The position numbers were made by a program, and so were the translations under genes. The notes under the pieces were generated by a model. It was not told where the DNA came from, ran no database searches, and was given only the letters and a program-made list of their open reading frames with translations. DNA of 64,000 bases, taken from contig NZ_CP074197.1 in assembly GCF_023921805.1 (NCBI RefSeq), positions 1,364,001 through 1,428,000 of the forward strand. The letters are read 5' to 3'. Below are positions 24,858 to 31,446 of the stretch, piece after piece. This stretch comes from Ruminococcus sp. FMBCY1 (lineage in GTDB: Bacteria; Bacillota; Clostridia; Oscillospirales; Acutalibacteraceae). Each line of letters begins with the position of its first letter. The stretch's first letter is position 1.

Positions 24858-26027
24858 CTATATTCTCCTTTTATTGCTCAGTATCGCATATTTCCTCTGA
24901 GCTTGCTTAATTCTCGCAGATCTGCACGCATTACATATGTCGTTACTTTTCCTTTCAAAAAAAGTAATACCGCACCTTTTGCAAAACTGCGGTTCAACTC
25001 TCTTAAATGATGTGCAGCTGTCACAGACATTCTCATTTGCAAGACATCCTTTTACATCGTCCCATAACTTGCACATATCTTTTTGCCAATACTGTTTGAA
25101 CTCATCTGCCACAGGAGATTTCTCTTTAGCAATACATCTAATCTCTCCTGCAAGAGCAGCAAGCAAACTGTTTGCCGCTGCTCTATCATCTTCAGCCATC
25201 AGCCTTCTGTATTTTAGCGGTCTAATCGGAATATTATCTCCAAACCGGTCATTCCCAATATATGCACGAACTAAATCAAGCCTCTCGGTCAAATAATGGT
25301 CAAACACTCGACCTCTAATAGCTTTGGCGGAACGGTTTATTTTTTCTGATATTTCCTCGTACTTACAGCCTTCCTTAATCATTTCTCCAAGTATCTCAAA
25401 TTCTTCCTCGCTCCAGGGTATATGATTATCCGCTTTCACCGGGCGGTATCTAATGTTAAGATCGCATATTCTCCTTTGTATTGCCCCCTCTGAGCGGCAT
25501 AGAATTTTTGACAACTCCTTGTATCCGTATTTCTGCTTTTTTAGCAGCTCGCTCAAGTAGTTGTCCTCCCATTTTGTCCAAGGCGTAGTCTTAATATGCT
25601 GTATCCGCACAATATCAGACTTTCTTTTCCTGTCAACCCATTCAGGCTCTGCACCCAAACTATTCTTTTCAAACTTTGAAAAATCCAAAAAGCCTTGATT
25701 CTTGTACGCCCAATCCCAAAACTCTTCAATCATCACCGTTTCAAAGACCTGTTCATTGCGCCTTACCTTATGAGTTTTAAGTCCTCTGCTCAAAAACCAA
25801 GAAATTTTGCTATATGAGTTCGAATAATTAAGTCCCAATGCTTTAAACAACTGATTTTTAGTGATATATATACTGTTTTCGAGGAACGCTCCCAAGTGCA
25901 GCCTGTAAACTTTTTGCAGCACCGAGTTTTCACTCCTGCTCAAATTTTTACAAATCAGCCCAAGTCTAACATTTCCCCACGCATTCCGTAAGTAATCAAC
26001 CTCTTCCTGCGTCCAGTTCCTTCTCAT
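24858..26027 (-). CDS. Phage DNA-binding protein with three Myb/SANT-like helices and zinc ribbon
   Basis: 389 aa. Three W-(T/S)-x-x-E segments with following helices occur: WTQEEVDYLRNAW near 5-17, WTKWEDNYLSELL near 150, and WSEEEFEILGEMI near 204. Each precedes a CRSEGAIQRR- or NRSAKAIRGR-type recognition helix. The C-terminus has three CxxC pairs (about 337-377), likely zinc ribbons. The start overlaps the stop of the preceding gene (ATGA). Probably a sequence-specific DNA-binding protein; role unknown. Confidence 0.75.
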   Translation of the reverse strand: MRRNWTQEEVDYLRNAWGNVRLGLICKNLSRSENSVLQKVYRLHLGAFLENSIYITKNQLFKALGLNYSNSYSKISWFLSRGLKTHKVRRNEQVFETVMIEEFWDWAYKNQGFLDFSKFEKNSLGAEPEWVDRKRKSDIVRIQHIKTTPWTKWEDNYLSELLKKQKYGYKELSKILCRSEGAIQRRICDLNIRYRPVKADNHIPWSEEEFEILGEMIKEGCKYEEISEKINRSAKAIRGRVFDHYLTERLDLVRAYIGNDRFGDNIPIRPLKYRRLMAEDDRAAANSLLAALAGEIRCIAKEKSPVADEFKQYWQKDMCKLWDDVKGCLANENVCDSCTSFKRVEPQFCKRCGITFFERKSNDICNACRSARIKQAQRKYAILSNKRRI

Positions 26028-26191
26028 TTTTTACCTGCCTTTTTCTTTTCTCCTGCTTTCTCGCTGCCCCTAATCTTGCCCTCACGCACTAAAGCGCTGT
26101 ACTCTCCATAGCTGTAATGCGTGTTGTGCAGCTTATTGTATCTGCTTATCTCTATACATTTCTTGTCCAGTCTGTCTAAAACTTTTTTCAT
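26024..26191 (-). CDS. 55-aa basic phage protein
   Basis: ATG at 26191 with GAGGTGAAAGG and a stop that overlaps the next start (ATGA). MKKVLDRLDKKCIEISRYNK... with a lysine-rich end (EKAGEKKKAGKK) suggests a small nucleic-acid-binding protein. Its NTHYSYGEYSALVREG part resembles short phage proteins of unknown role. Confidence 0.65.
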   Translation of the reverse strand: MKKVLDRLDKKCIEISRYNKLHNTHYSYGEYSALVREGKIRGSEKAGEKKKAGKK

Positions 26192-26202
26192 AGCCTTTCA
26201 CC

Positions 26203-27288
26203 TCAATATTCTATCCCTATGTAATCAAGCACCCTTGCCCAGCCGTACTGAGTTCCGTCCTCGTCTTTACAACAACGGTACATCCAATACTCCCACTCTT
26301 TGGGGTTTCGCTCTTTGAGCAAATCAAATCTATGCGGCCTTTTTTCAAGTTGAATACCAAATCCACACATAGAGCAGCCTGTGCGCTGTGCCTTTGTTGT
26401 ATACAGAGTACCGTCATCTTTGCGCTCAATCGTTCCGTAAATTTCAGGAACAGGTACTTCCAGCTCAAGCGCAAGCTGTAAAATATCCTGCCTGTTAAAA
26501 ATAGCGAATGGAGCTGATCGCACCGTTGTCTTGCCAAAATAGTTACACCCATTAATCATAAGTGACTTTGCTCTTCTACCACCCTCAGACGCCATAAGTC
26601 CCAGATATGGCACGCTGTTATGTTCTTTCGCCCAGTCGTCGCAAGGCTTTTCCTTTAAATAGTAGCAGCATTTCGATGAAACTTTAAAATTCGGTATGCC
26701 ATAATTCACACCCTCATTTTCGTTCTCATAACCGCCAAATTTCTCGAGCCATTTGTTGCTCAGTTTCATTCGTGTGTTTTTCCTATAACCGCCAAACTCT
26801 CCCGTTTCACCTGTTATTATTGCGTGTCTTACTGTTTTATTTTTCTCAGTCGGATGTTGCAAAGTTTCAATCTTACCTGCAATCTCTTTTGACAATACAG
26901 GAAATCCAAACTCCTGCAATATCTCTGGCTTTTTCCATCTATGCTCCGTTCCGTTCTCGTCAACATATCTTACAGCTGACTTTAAGCGCTCAATTCCTAA
27001 TTGTTTATGTACTCTCTGAATGCTCACATCTTCAAGTATACTAACGCTTACGCCGGGCGCATTAATTCCTATTGACCTCAAAAACATAAACAAAGTAATA
27101 CTGTCAAGTCCGCCTACGCTCACATGAACATTTAAATCACGCTTTGCAGCCTCGTTATAAAACTCCCATGCTCTTATATATGCATATCTTTTCTTAAACT
27201 CATAATCTTGTTTTTGCTTAACTTTAAAATCAGCAATCTTCTTCTCAGCACCAATTCTGTTAAGTCTTTCCATTATATTCTCTGCCAT
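26203..27288 (-). CDS. PAPS reductase / ATP-pyrophosphatase-like phage protein
   Basis: 361 aa from the ATG with AGAGGTTTTCACA. VSVGGLDSITLFMFLRS near residues 55-71 is a PP-loop (SGGxDS-like) ATP-binding motif, with changes from the usual sequence. The C-terminal GCSMCGFGIQ and earlier CCYYLKEKPCDDW cysteines could bind an Fe-S cluster or metal. Such PAPS-reductase-family proteins are frequent in phages and their substrate is generally unknown. Confidence 0.82.
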   Translation of the reverse strand: MAENIMERLNRIGAEKKIADFKVKQKQDYEFKKRYAYIRAWEFYNEAAKRDLNVHVSVGGLDSITLFMFLRSIGINAPGVSVSILEDVSIQRVHKQLGIERLKSAVRYVDENGTEHRWKKPEILQEFGFPVLSKEIAGKIETLQHPTEKNKTVRHAIITGETGEFGGYRKNTRMKLSNKWLEKFGGYENENEGVNYGIPNFKVSSKCCYYLKEKPCDDWAKEHNSVPYLGLMASEGGRRAKSLMINGCNYFGKTTVRSAPFAIFNRQDILQLALELEVPVPEIYGTIERKDDGTLYTTKAQRTGCSMCGFGIQLEKRPHRFDLLKERNPKEWEYWMYRCCKDEDGTQYGWARVLDYIGIEY

Positions 27289-27318
27289 TGTGAAAACCTC
27301 TTTTATTTTTAGTGTGCC

Positions 27319-27338
27319 GGAGCAGCCGCACCTGCTCC
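27319..27338. other. Small GC hairpin before the PAPS reductase-like gene
   Basis: GGAGCAG / CTGCTCC with a 6-nt loop about 30 nt upstream of the start codon. There is no T-run. It could affect mRNA stability or translation; no further support. Confidence 0.3.
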
Positions 27339-27449
27339 GCAGTAACATTATGCAAGTCAGTATATTAAATTTTAGGAAGAATAATCAACAAAAGTTAATT
27401 ACCAATATATAACAAGCTGTGCGGAGCTTATTAACTCAGTTAATTGATT

Positions 27450-27794
27450 TTATTCATCGCTCATCAACAGTTTTTCGGCACAAAGCGATAAAAACTCACT
27501 CACCGTTAGCTTTCCGCTGCATTTGAAATTCAGTATGTTTTCCCACAATACTTTATTTCGTGGCAGCGTATTCGCTATTGCATTTCTTATTGCTCTCTCG
27601 ACTCTGTTGCCGTTAGAAAAGAACTCTTTGCCTACTTCCTCGTACAGCTTGCAATAGCTCACCTTCTTGCGTGCTTTTCTCTGCTCAATCAGCTTGCAAA
27701 TCGCACTTGCAGAATATCCGTATCCTATCAGATTCGGAGTAATGCCCAAAGCGAGCAGCAATATTCTTGTCCTTTTTTCAATCGACTTTTTCAT
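27450..27794 (-). CDS. Stand-alone Spo0A-type DNA-binding domain protein
   Basis: 114 aa with AAGAGGTGAAATT. LLLALGITPNLIGYGYSASAI, then KVSYCKLYEEVGKEFFSNGNRVERAIRNAI, then LTVSEFLSLCAEKLLM follow the C-terminal effector domain of Spo0A along its full length, including the recognition-helix pattern RVERAIR.AI. There is no receiver domain, so it cannot be controlled by phosphorylation in the usual way. Spo0A binds 0A boxes to start sporulation. A phage copy could act on host sporulation genes or on phage promoters (inference). Confidence 0.85.
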   Translation of the reverse strand: MKKSIEKRTRILLLALGITPNLIGYGYSASAICKLIEQRKARKKVSYCKLYEEVGKEFFSNGNRVERAIRNAIANTLPRNKVLWENILNFKCSGKLTVSEFLSLCAEKLLMSDE

Positions 27795-27818
27795 AATTTC
27801 ACCTCTTGATTTTTCTGC

Positions 27819-27859
27819 GGCTTATTGCTATAATAAATATGTAGTTTAGGCAATAAGCC
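27819..27859. repeat. 10-bp inverted repeat upstream of the Spo0A-like gene
   Basis: GGCTTATTGC (27819-27828) and GCAATAAGCC (27850-27859), 25 nt upstream of the ATG. It may be an operator or a leader hairpin. Confidence 0.45.
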
Positions 27860-27865
27860 TTACTT

Positions 27866-27903
27866 GAGCGTTGACCACTGCCCTGTGTCAGCGCTCTTTT
27901 TTT
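27866..27903 (+). terminator. Hairpin with seven T on the antisense strand
   Basis: GAGCGTTGAC / GTCAGCGCTC with one wobble, followed by TTTTTTT on the plus strand. It overlaps the 3' end of the minus-strand gene 27888-28118. Possibly an antisense terminator. Confidence 0.4.
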
Positions 27904-28118
27904 ATGTTTGCACCTCTTGCAACAATAAGGTGCTGCCTTTTTCCCATATCCGTCTGAACCATATCAACAAGTTCAACCGATACCATCATCCTGCCTTTTT
28001 GACTTCTGCGGTATATCACAGCATTAATACTGTCAAATCGTTTTTCAATCATATTCGGCAAGCTCAGCACAACAGGCTCTCTGTTGATAAATGCCTCTTT
28101 AATCTCCTCTGCTGTCAT
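27888..28118 (-). CDS. Small phage protein of unknown function
   Basis: 76 aa from the ATG with GGAGGAAAGTA. The sequence (EEIKEAFINREPVVLSLP..., ...VELVDMV...RQHLIVARG) has no recognised domain; it looks soluble. Part of the early operon, before the Spo0A-like gene. Confidence 0.6.
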   Translation of the reverse strand: MTAEEIKEAFINREPVVLSLPNMIEKRFDSINAVIYRRSQKGRMMVSVELVDMVQTDMGKRQHLIVARGANIKKER

Positions 28119-28175
28119 TACTTTCCTCCAGCGGCTCAAAAATATCTTCTTTGCACCTAACTTTAAACATCTGTA

Positions 28176-28403
28176 TTAACCCTTAACCGCATACTTGCAG
28201 CACTTAATAAACTTCTTGCAGTTCTTAACAACACGCTTAAATCCGACTGCTTTGTTACAAAGTTTGTGATTGTCGAGGCTCTCTTTAGTTTCAGCTACAT
28301 AGTTTAGTATGTCTTCGAGCCTTTCGGCTGTCACTGTATCAAGTCCCTGCAATGTCATTACCTCGCCGTCCTTAATGTTGATAAGTATGTTTTCCGTCCT
28401 CAT
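28176..28403 (-). CDS. Small phage protein with cysteine/lysine-rich tail
   Basis: 75 aa with AAAGGAGATG. MRTENILINIKDGEVMTLQGLDTVTAERLEDIL... is followed by a basic tail with paired cysteines (KNCKKFIKCCKY). No known family. The start overlaps the preceding stop (ATGA). Confidence 0.6.
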   Translation of the reverse strand: MRTENILINIKDGEVMTLQGLDTVTAERLEDILNYVAETKESLDNHKLCNKAVGFKRVVKNCKKFIKCCKYAVKG

Positions 28404-28567
28404 TCGTTCTTCATCTCCTTTGCATATCCGCACGCCGTAGGATCGTTTTTACACGCCTTGTCGCACTCGCCTTTCTTACCGCAGAAAAAACAACAGTTGC
28501 CTCCTTTGCAGTATTTCCCCGCACTTACCAAAGTGCACTTAAAGTTATACTTCTCAAGCCTTTCCAT
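28400..28567 (-). CDS. 55-aa cysteine-rich phage protein
   Basis: ATG at 28567 sharing its A with the upstream stop (TGATG), and TGA overlapping the next ATG. Nine cysteines in 55 residues, including YCKGGNCCFFCGKKGEC and CKNDPTACGYA. Such proteins are common in gut phages and probably bind zinc. Translational coupling on both sides supports the call. Confidence 0.7.
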   Translation of the reverse strand: MERLEKYNFKCTLVSAGKYCKGGNCCFFCGKKGECDKACKNDPTACGYAKEMKNE

Positions 28568-28929
28568 CACTCAAGCTCCATTCCGCAAAGCTCCATAAGC
28601 TCCTCGCCTGCCTCAAACTCAATGTATTCACCGTCAACCTCAACAGACAGTCTCCAGCAAATCTCATTCTCATTAGGGTAACCCTTGCGATACAGCGTAG
28701 CCGTTGTCCATTCGTCTGCCTCCTGCTCTTTGTCGCCCTCGTAATCATCAGGGTAAATCTCAACACCCTTAAATCTAAGTACCGCCTTGTCCTCTCTAAG
28801 CTCAAACTTGCAGTCCTCTGCACTCTTTGCCATTGCAAAATAATCGTCCCTGTACATTTCGTACACACTGCCTGCATATGTCTTTACAAGCTTAAACATA
28901 CTCTCTTTTGTAATAATTGCAACTCTCAT
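28567..28929 (-). CDS. Phage protein of unknown function
   Basis: 120 aa from the ATG with GAGGAGTGATTATT. Acidic, beta-rich pattern (FELREDKAVLRFKGVEIYPDDYEGD... and VDGEYIEFEAGEELMELCG). No recognised domain or membrane helix. Confidence 0.65.
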   Translation of the reverse strand: MRVAIITKESMFKLVKTYAGSVYEMYRDDYFAMAKSAEDCKFELREDKAVLRFKGVEIYPDDYEGDKEQEADEWTTATLYRKGYPNENEICWRLSVEVDGEYIEFEAGEELMELCGMELE

Positions 28930-28934
28930 AATAA

Positions 28935-29129
28935 TCACTCCTCTCTTAAAAACTCCTGAAGTTCCTCTTTGTAAAATCTCCACTCGTTAAGTACCTTGTG
29001 TGCAGGAATTTTCTTTCTTCTGCACTTCTCCGTTATGGTTTCGGCTTTAAAGCCGAGCAGCCTTGCTACATATGGCACATCGACTATTACAGGAACCTCA
29101 TCCCAGTCCACTATCGTTTTACTTTTCAT
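28935..29129 (-). CDS. Excisionase-like helix-turn-helix protein
   Basis: 64 aa with AGAGGTGATTAT. DVPYVARLLGFKAETITEKCRRKKIPAHKVLNEWRFYKEELQEFL is the MerR-like winged helix (HTH_17) used by excisionases and small phage regulators. As the first gene of the long early block it is a candidate Xis, though it lies far from int. Confidence 0.8.
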   Translation of the reverse strand: MKSKTIVDWDEVPVIVDVPYVARLLGFKAETITEKCRRKKIPAHKVLNEWRFYKEELQEFLREE

Positions 29130-29209
29130 ATAATCACCTCTTTGTTAGTTTCGTTGCTTTGCATCCTCAATACAATGTGATATAATTTCAATGAAAGGAG
29201 GTGCAAGCT

Positions 29210-29599
29210 ATGCGGTTAAATTCGGATTGTGTTCGTGATATTTTACTCGCAATCGAAAAAGATGTTGATTATCACAGAATATTGGAGTTAAAATTTGATG
29301 ATACTCTTCCTGACAATCTCCAAAAATATTCTGCCGAGGAGCTACTCTACCACATTAGACAATGTAAGATAGCAAATCTTATTATTGATGTGCATTCATT
29401 TGATGGGGGAAAATATGTAACGATTGCAGATTTATCGCCTGATGGGCATCAATTTCTTGCTAATATTCGTAATGATAATATATGGGGCAAGGTTAAAAAG
29501 ATTGCTGGAGTTGTTGGTAGCAACTCTCTTTCCGCAGTTACCCAAATTGCTTCAAATGTTGTAACGGAACTTATAAAAGCTCAATTTGGAATTATTTAA
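29210..29599 (+). CDS. DUF2513-like protein
   Basis: 129 aa with AAAGGAGGTG, on the plus strand inside the minus-strand early region. MRLNSDCVRDILLAIEKDV..., YHIRQCKIANLI and IADLSPDGHQFLANIRND fit DUF2513, a winged-helix-like family common in mobile elements. It has its own promoter (TTGCAT-16-TATAAT just upstream) and meets the opposing gene at 29592. Function unknown. Confidence 0.8.
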   Translation: MRLNSDCVRDILLAIEKDVDYHRILELKFDDTLPDNLQKYSAEELLYHIRQCKIANLIIDVHSFDGGKYVTIADLSPDGHQFLANIRNDNIWGKVKKIAGVVGSNSLSAVTQIASNVVTELIKAQFGII

Positions 29600-29780
29600 A
29601 CTTTATCGTATTGTCGGCTGCTCGCTTTGTGCAGTCGGCAATTTCTTCTTTAGTGGGGGACCTGAACTTTTCTTCGCAAAATAGTGTAATTGCTCTTGTT
29701 GCGATTTTCCACTTCACAGCTTTTATAATTGCTACTACCGCTACAACGGTAGCAATTACTGCGTATACACTTAAAAACAT
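29592..29780 (-). CDS. 62-aa single-pass membrane protein
   Basis: ATG with GAGGTGATAACA. An N-terminal helix (FLSVYAVIATVVAVVAIIKAV) is followed by a cytoplasmic basic part. It converges with the DUF2513-like gene and overlaps it by 8 bp. Function unknown. Confidence 0.6.
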   Translation of the reverse strand: MFLSVYAVIATVVAVVAIIKAVKWKIATRAITLFCEEKFRSPTKEEIADCTKRAADNTIKFK

Positions 29781-29824
29781 TGTTATCACCTCTTATGCTG
29801 TTTTAATATCTTTGTAAAAATTAA

Positions 29825-29865
29825 TTGTGTTTTATTCCTTACAATGTTAAAATCAAATTGTAAGG
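29825..29865 (+). promoter_or_regulatory. Promoter and operator-like palindrome of the 29876 gene
   Basis: TTGTGT (29825-29830), 17 nt, TAAAAT (29848-29853). CCTTACAAT (29837-29845) and ATTGTAAGG (29857-29865) flank the -10 box, and the right arm overlaps the ribosome binding site, so it could act as operator or as an mRNA hairpin hiding AAGGAGG. Confidence 0.6.
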
Positions 29866-29875
29866 AGGTGTAATA

Positions 29876-30289
29876 ATGGATAGTACTGTTGCCTTAATAA
29901 TTTCTATATCTGCACTTTTATTTTCTGTTCTTTCTCCGATAGTCACTGCAATAATAAATGGGCATTATTCAATTAAGGAGAAGAATTTGGCAATGCTCTC
30001 AAATAATGTAAAAGAAAATAATGATTTTTACATTAAGCATAGAGCCGAGGTTATTGAAGCTTATCTATCAGCTGCCGGCAGAGTTATCTACTACAATGAC
30101 AAAAAGGCATCATCTAATTTCGGAAAATGTGCTACGGAGATATACTTATATATTGATGAATCAGATTGGCATTATATAGATTCTATAAATCAAGGTATAT
30201 CGTCTTTTAAGTATTCCGAAACAAAAGTTGCTTTAGAATCATTGGCAAAAATTATTGCTAAGAAATATAATGTTAGAATTTCAAAATAA
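29876..30289 (+). CDS. Membrane-anchored phage protein of unknown function
   Basis: 137 aa with AAGGAGGTG. One N-terminal membrane helix (about 5-27) is followed by a soluble helical domain (30-137). Independent promoter and terminator (30323-30363) mark it as a separately expressed cargo-type gene. No recognised family. Confidence 0.7.
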   Translation: MDSTVALIISISALLFSVLSPIVTAIINGHYSIKEKNLAMLSNNVKENNDFYIKHRAEVIEAYLSAAGRVIYYNDKKASSNFGKCATEIYLYIDESDWHYIDSINQGISSFKYSETKVALESLAKIIAKKYNVRISK

Positions 30290-30443
30290 GTAGAATACAT
30301 AAGTATAATAAACAGCAAACGGTTCCAAGTATGTGTGTTATTATTGATATAGCATACTTGGAATTTTTGTATGCAAATGTATAAATTAAAGCAATTATTT
30401 CAAGTGCAACTCCGATTGCTCCCAAAAAATATAATGAAAATAT
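30273..30443 (-). CDS. 56-aa two-helix membrane ORF with AUA in place of a start codon
   Basis: A perfect GGAGGTG lies 7 nt before ATA (30441-30443), which opens a frame of 56 codons with two clear hydrophobic helices (SLYFLGAIGVALEIIALIYTF and LGTVCCLLYLCILLILKF). No ATG, GTG or TTG is in the right place; a TTG is seven codons in. It is either translated from AUA, started at the TTG, or inactivated by a start-codon mutation. It overlaps the 3' end of the 29876 gene on the other strand. Confidence 0.45.
   Translation of the reverse strand: MFSLYFLGAIGVALEIIALIYTFAYKNSKYAISIITHILGTVCCLLYLCILLILKF
30323..30363 (+). terminator. Terminator of the 29876 gene
   Basis: Stem TTCCAAGTATG / CATACTTGGAA (30323-30333, 30353-30363) followed by TTTTT. 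Confidence 0.75.
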
Positions 30444-30486
30444 ATTTTTACACCTCCAATCTGTTCTTATTTGTTCTGTTCAGTTT

Positions 30487-30729
30487 TTATGCTGTCTTAA
30501 TATGTTCAATGCTTTGAACTTTTGGATCAAAAAAATATTTCGGTATATCTTCATTACTAATTCCTAAAATCTCACAAGCTGTGCAGATTTCGGTTTGTTT
30601 CCATTGTGTTTTTCCGTTCATTTTTAAAGATATGCTTCGCTCTGATAAGCCCATTTTATATGCAAAAATGGCTCTAGTCCTGCATTTTTCTTTAACCAGT
30701 CCTTCAAGTTTTCTATAATCGAATGGCAT
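30487..30729 (-). CDS. Cro-like phage regulator (DUF739-type HTH)
   Basis: 80 aa with AAAGGAGTTGATTAA. KCRTRAIFAYKMGLSERSISLKMNGKTQWKQTEI is a phage HTH of the Cro/DUF739 type. It is divergent from the repressor at 30893 and is the first gene of the lytic direction. Confidence 0.85.
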   Translation of the reverse strand: MPFDYRKLEGLVKEKCRTRAIFAYKMGLSERSISLKMNGKTQWKQTEICTACEILGISNEDIPKYFFDPKVQSIEHIKTA

Positions 30730-30747
30730 TTAATCAACTCCTTTGTA

Positions 30748-30869
30748 GTTCAATCTCTTTGAACAATTTTAGAATAACACAGCTTGATTACTATGTCAAT
30801 ACTTTTCTTCAAAAAAATTGAACTTTTTTTCAATATGCTATTGAACTTTTGTTCAAGATGTGTTACAAT
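30748..30869. promoter_or_regulatory. Lysis-lysogeny switch: divergent promoters and operator dyads
   Basis: Cro promoter on the minus strand: TTGACA (30794-30799), 17 nt, TATTCT (30771-30776). Repressor promoter on the plus strand: TTGAAC (30841-30846), 17 nt, TACAAT (30864-30869). Three related dyads of TTGAAC/GTTCAA half-sites lie at 30748-30764, 30818-30833 and 30841-30856. The last, a perfect TTGAAC-TTTT-GTTCAA, overlaps the repressor -35 box, suggesting autoregulation. Confidence 0.75.
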
Positions 30870-30892
30870 ACACTTAAAGCAAGGTGATATAA

Positions 30893-31402
30893 GTGAAAAA
30901 GTATACAACTTCATATAGATTGAAACAAATAATGTCAGATTTAAATCTTAAACAAGTTGATATTCTTAATTTAGCTGCTCCATATAGCGAAAAATACGGA
31001 ATTAAACTTAATAAAAATGATTTAAGTCAATATGTTAGTGGTAAAGTTGAACCGGGACAAAATAAATTATACATATTGGGTCTTGCACTAAATGTTAATG
31101 AAGCCTGGTTAATGGGATTTGATGTTCCTATGGATAGATCAAATTATAATTGTGATAGTAAAGAATTAACTCTTAATGCACACGAAAAGAAACTTGTTGT
31201 TGCATATAGAAATAAGCCTGAAATGCAACCGGCTATTGATAAGTTACTAAATATTAACGATGATTCAAGTGAAGAGTATGTTACAGTTTTAACCGCTGCG
31301 AGGAGCAGCGATAATAGACCTATTGAATTTCAAAAAATTTCAAAAGAAAAACTTGAATTACTTAAAAATGCTAAATCCGTTGAAGATGAATCTGATTTGT
31401 AA
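30893..31402 (+). CDS. CI/ImmR-type phage repressor
   Basis: 169 aa from a GTG start with AAGGTGATATAA. The N-terminal ~70 residues form an HTH_XRE domain (YRLKQIMSDLNLKQVDIL... and ...LSQYVSGKVEPGQNKLYILGLAL). The C-terminal part lacks a LexA-type protease domain, so inactivation probably depends on the ImmA-like peptidase encoded next. Confidence 0.9.
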   Translation: MKKYTTSYRLKQIMSDLNLKQVDILNLAAPYSEKYGIKLNKNDLSQYVSGKVEPGQNKLYILGLALNVNEAWLMGFDVPMDRSNYNCDSKELTLNAHEKKLVVAYRNKPEMQPAIDKLLNINDDSSEEYVTVLTAARSSDNRPIEFQKISKEKLELLKNAKSVEDESDL

Positions 31403-31412
31403 ATAAAAAATG

Positions 31413-31438
31413 CCTCGTTGGTTAAAATACCTACGAGG
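31413..31438 (+). promoter_or_regulatory. Hairpin hiding the immA ribosome binding site
   Basis: CCTCGTTGG (31413-31421) can pair with CCTACGAGG (31430-31438), and the right arm contains the GAGGTG used by the immA start at 31447. Translation of immA may be restricted. Confidence 0.5.
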
Positions 31439-31446
31439 TGTGATGA

